Part shown: positions 23,749-26,278 of the stretch, piece after piece
How the letters are laid out: the number at the start of each line of letters is the position of its first letter
Numbering within the stretch: position 1 is the stretch's first letter
The notes under the pieces: model-generated
Seen by the model: only the letters and a program-made list of their open reading frames with translations
Databases searched by the model: none
Told to the model about the DNA's origin: nothing
Assembly (NCBI GenBank): GCA_002493005.1
Contig: DKXL01000039.1
Location: forward strand, 1-26,278
Origin: Ruminococcaceae bacterium UBA7127
GTDB lineage: Bacteria > Bacillota > Clostridia > Oscillospirales > Acutalibacteraceae
Direction of reading: 5' to 3'
Length of the DNA: 26,278 bases
Position numbers and translations under genes: made by a program

Positions 23749-24189
23749 TTAAGAAAGCACCTGTTTGTGCCATTCCATTATTAATTCCCTTTCATTGGTG
23801 CTGTAATCGGTATTTTCAGACTGAACCGTAAACTGTTCTCTATGGTAAAATGCGATTGCCTGTAGATTTTTTTGATAAACACTCAGCCTTAAGATAGATT
23901 TAAATTTTTTTACATAATCTAATAGTTGCTTGCCTATACCCTTTGACCGATAAGCTTTTTCTACAAAAATTCCTGCAATATAATTGTTTTCTAATCCGAT
24001 AAATCCTAATATTTGATTGGTTATATCGTCTTCAAACACATATATTTCTGATTGCTGTATCATTTCTTTTACCGATGAATAATTATCTTTCCAATATTTC
24101 TCAGGTATAAAATGGTGTACTTCAATATTGGTATTAAGCCATATCTGCATAACCGTGAGCAGATCGCCTTTTTTTAATTTTCTTATCAT
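23749..24189 (-). CDS. GNAT-family N-acetyltransferase
   Basis: This 146-residue acyl-CoA-dependent acetyltransferase has the acetyl-CoA binding motif A visible as GIFVEKAYRSKGIGKQLLDY (near residues 85-104, with R-S-K-G-I-G as the pyrophosphate loop). A C-terminal AIAFYHREQF motif B follows. The substrate cannot be inferred. GGGTGATAA lies before the ATG. No clear promoter or terminator is visible, and its neighbours are unrelated. Confidence 0.88.
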   Translation of the reverse strand: MIRKLKKGDLLTVMQIWLNTNIEVHHFIPEKYWKDNYSSVKEMIQQSEIYVFEDDITNQILGFIGLENNYIAGIFVEKAYRSKGIGKQLLDYVKKFKSILRLSVYQKNLQAIAFYHREQFTVQSENTDYSTNERELIMEWHKQVLS

Positions 24190-24261
24190 CGTATTATCAC
24201 CCGAAATTCATTTTATCATTTCTTAAGATTAATTATGGAGCACTGCACTAAACCAACTTTT

Positions 24262-24304
24262 TAACAATAAAATTCGCCTCTCTTGCCACGACAGACAAAA
24301 GAGG
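24262..24304 (-). terminator. Terminator of the esterase gene
   Basis: Read on the minus strand, CCTCTTTTG and CAAGAGAGG pair with one wobble, followed by a T-rich stretch (AATTTTATTGTT). It lies about 65 bp after the esterase stop. Confidence 0.6.
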
Positions 24305-24370
24305 TTTCATTCGTAAAAGATGTTATAGTTAAAATATATTTTTACCTGAATTACTCGCCTTAAAATTTCA

Positions 24371-25825
24371 TCATAGAACTTTCAATTCTGCTATTGTTTT
24401 TTGAATTGCTGTTGCATCTAAAACGTCAATATATGAATCTCCGTTAAAATCGGCAATATTTTGTTTTTCCGTGGATATCAAATCAATTTCACATATATGT
24501 TTTTGAATTGCCGTTGCATCTGTAATCTCAAGTATACCGTTACCGTTTACATCTCCCGGAATTTCTCCGACATCACTGAGCCATTGCAAAGCAATCGGAA
24601 AAGCTTTTGACCACGTAATTTCGCCGTGATCACCATTTTCATCTATCTGTGTACCTATTTTTTGAGCAGGATACTTTCTGCTTGTAAGAGCATTTTTGAT
24701 GATTTCTACATATTTTGTAATGCAAGCTTCATCGTATGGCGCACCCGCCTCCGAGTTTCCTGTTTTTACACCGGCAAAAAGATAAAGCTTCGGCAGATAC
24801 TTTATATCAGTAAAATCGTAATCATCAAGAAATTTATTTATAACATCATCACTATAAACATGCATAGCAGGTGAAAGAATAATACCGTAGTCAAAAACAT
24901 CAGCATATTCAATTGCCATATAAAAAGACATAACCCCGCCCATTGAGCTTCCGCCTATTCCTGTATACTCACGCTGAGGTTTTGTGTTATAATGCTCATC
25001 TATGTAAGGCTTTACAGTATTAACGATAAAATCAGCATATTTTTCGCCGACAGGAGCAGAAATGTGTTTTTTGCCTAATGTGCTTAGTCCCCAACTTGGA
25101 GAAAGCTCATTAAACCGCTCTGTTTCTCCGTTGTCAATACCTACTACAATAGTAGATTCATAACCGTTGCTCATCAGCTGTGTAAGGGATTCGTCAACTT
25201 CCCATTCACCTATAAATGAAGTAGCTACATCAAAAAGATTCTGTCCGTCATGCATATAAAGAACGGAATATTTCTTTTCACTGTCCTCCTGATTATATCC
25301 GTCGGGAAGCCATACTCGAATTGTGCGCTCACGCCCGTCAGAGAACTGCGGCATTTTCATTTTGATTGTTTCAAGCTTGCCACAGGTTAAAGTACTCACT
25401 GGCTTATACGGAAAAGATACAGTATCATTTATCACATTACTCCCCTCTTTTACTATATATTTTCTGTTACCCACACTGCCATTTTCACAGTATTCCCAAC
25501 CGTTTCCGGTGCTGTTCGGATACTGAAGAGTCCATTTGTACTCTATTTCCTTACCGATATATTTGCTGTCCAACGATACAGTAAGGCTGAAATGCGTTTC
25601 ATCTATTAATGTTGCGTACCAATTATTATCTTTTGGTTTCCATCCGTTAAGGTTTGAACCGATTGACACATAAGTTCCCTGTGGAATACCATCTGCAACA
25701 GTCGCATTAAAAGTAATTGTAACAGTGTTTTCTGAGGCAAAGCATACGGTTGAAAAAGTTGAAAACACCAGAAAAAGTGATAATACTAATGTTATTACCG
25801 AATTAACAATATGTGTTCTTTTCAT
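24371..25825 (-). CDS. Secreted CBM20-esterase-dockerin enzyme
   Basis: This is a multidomain extracellular enzyme. A signal peptide (residues 1-30, cleavage near CFA-SE) is followed by a starch-binding CBM20-like domain (about 32-143, with GTYVSIGSNLNGWKP). A putative-esterase alpha/beta hydrolase domain (about 155-410) follows, with nucleophile Ser294 in GGSSMGG and a likely His in GDHGEITW. The C-terminus (about 425-481) is a type I dockerin with two calcium loops, starting DVNGNGILEITD and DFNGDSYIDVLD, each followed by DATAIQK. The dockerin would attach it to a cohesin. The domain set suggests removal of ester groups from polysaccharide near starch. An in-frame TTG at 25837 exists, but ATG 25825 is the likelier start. 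No clear ribosome site is seen. Confidence 0.88.
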   Translation of the reverse strand: MKRTHIVNSVITLVLSLFLVFSTFSTVCFASENTVTITFNATVADGIPQGTYVSIGSNLNGWKPKDNNWYATLIDETHFSLTVSLDSKYIGKEIEYKWTLQYPNSTGNGWEYCENGSVGNRKYIVKEGSNVINDTVSFPYKPVSTLTCGKLETIKMKMPQFSDGRERTIRVWLPDGYNQEDSEKKYSVLYMHDGQNLFDVATSFIGEWEVDESLTQLMSNGYESTIVVGIDNGETERFNELSPSWGLSTLGKKHISAPVGEKYADFIVNTVKPYIDEHYNTKPQREYTGIGGSSMGGVMSFYMAIEYADVFDYGIILSPAMHVYSDDVINKFLDDYDFTDIKYLPKLYLFAGVKTGNSEAGAPYDEACITKYVEIIKNALTSRKYPAQKIGTQIDENGDHGEITWSKAFPIALQWLSDVGEIPGDVNGNGILEITDATAIQKHICEIDLISTEKQNIADFNGDSYIDVLDATAIQKTIAELKVL

Positions 25826-25840
25826 ATTTTTTATCAATGC

Positions 25841-25869
25841 ACTTTACACACTAAGTTTTGCGATGTCAA
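25841..25869 (-). promoter_or_regulatory. Possible promoter of the esterase gene
   Basis: On the minus strand TTGACA (25869-25864) and TAAAGT (25846-25841) are 17 bp apart. Transcription would begin only about ten bases before ATG 25825, an unusually short leader. Confidence 0.4.
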
Positions 25870-26165
25870 TTTTACAGCAATGTTTAGTCTACATTCAAAT
25901 AAATGTGCACATTTCCTTTCACAAAAATATATTTAAAAATATTTTATCATATCTATTTTAATCTTACAATATAACAATTTAAAATATTGCGTATAATTTA
26001 TAAAAACAGTATTTAGGGACTTTAACCACCTTCACCCAACACATTAAATTTTTTATTTTAACAATAATATTAAAAACGCTTAAAATGCTCAAAACAGCTT
26101 TTTTATGAGTTTATTTTATGTCAATAGATTAAATAAAATTCTGTTTTCAATAAAGCTTTAAAGCT
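25870..26165. other. AT-rich gene-free region
   Basis: It lies between the esterase promoter and the tRNA-Gln terminator. I find no open frame with a ribosome site, no tRNA and no clear repeat. It is strongly AT-rich. Confidence 0.6.
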
Positions 26166-26211
26166 AAAAATAACACTGAACTCAAAACGAATTGAGTTCA
26201 GCGTTATTTTT
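26166..26211 (-). terminator. Terminator of tRNA-Gln
   Basis: ATAACACTGAACTCAA on the left and TTGAGTTCAGCGTTAT on the right pair with one wobble, with A and T runs outside. Read leftwards it directly follows the tRNA 3' end. Confidence 0.85.
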
Positions 26212-26278
26212 GGCTGGGCCGGCGGGATTCGAACCCACGGGTGACGGAGTCAAAGTCCGTTGCCTTACCGCTTGGCGA
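26211..26278 (-). tRNA. tRNA-Gln (anticodon TTG), 5' end cut by window
   Basis: On the minus strand the gene runs TCGCCAAGCGG (D arm) to an encoded CCA (26213-26211). The anticodon stem ACGGA/TCCGT holds the loop CTTTGAC with anticodon TTG. The T arm contains GGTTCGAATCC. The window ends at about tRNA position 8, so only the 5' acceptor strand is missing. The 3' strand CGGCCCA predicts TGGGCCG for it. Confidence 0.93.

Noticed and set aside
24371..25825. Esterase as a lipoprotein because of Cys28
   Set aside because: The residues before the Cys (FSTV) do not form a lipobox, and an ordinary signal peptidase site follows at CFA-SE.
1..26278. CRISPR arrays, insertion sequences, riboswitches and rRNA
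   Set aside because: No regularly spaced repeats, transposase, known riboswitch core or rRNA-like sequence was seen by eye on either strand.

Overview
The window looks like a piece of a low-GC Gram-positive chromosome, most likely a Ruminococcus-like member of the Clostridia. The reasons are sigma-A type promoters and GGAGG ribosome sites, a bacterial V-type ATPase operon, a meso-diaminopimelate dehydrogenase, an archaeal-type phosphoglycerate mutase, and a secreted enzyme ending in a type I dockerin. No database search was possible, so the taxon is inferred.

Layout. Positions 1-3711 hold a P-type cation ATPase cut by the left edge, followed by a tRNA CCA-adding enzyme. A tRNA-Ser(GGA) gene with its own promoter and terminator follows at 3776-3868. 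Positions 3929-5118 hold two small gene modules (a MazG-like pyrophosphohydrolase and an unrecognised Cys-rich protein). Each has the same 5' leader motif and the same roughly 63-bp element starting at the stop codon. This is the most unusual part of the window. A membrane-anchored cohesin-like protein (5165-5917) comes next, then a convergent terminator and the minus-strand pair prfB-apgM. The intergenic region 8378-8554 carries divergent promoters for prfB and for a zinc-ribbon membrane protein plus galU. A minus-strand PHP phosphatase (10657-11478) diverges from an ACT-domain gene and its usual partner, a PFL/UPF0210 gene.

Positions 13405-22060 are a complete V/A-type ATPase operon in the order H(G)-C-I-K-F-E-A-B-D. 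It starts 23 bp after the PFL gene with no visible promoter in between, so some readthrough from the ACT-PFL unit is likely. After a bidirectional terminator come, all on the minus strand, a small signal-anchored protein, diaminopimelate dehydrogenase, a GNAT acetyltransferase and a secreted CBM20-esterase-dockerin enzyme. The window ends inside a tRNA-Gln(TTG).

How they fit together. Most genes are housekeeping: ion pumping, tRNA maturation, translation termination, glycolysis, UDP-glucose supply and the lysine/peptidoglycan branch. Two genes, the anchored cohesin-like protein and the CBM20-esterase-dockerin enzyme, look like parts of a cellulosome- or amylosome-type surface system for polysaccharide breakdown, though they lie about 18 kb apart. 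The repeated-flank modules at 3929-5118 are the best candidate for something not yet described.
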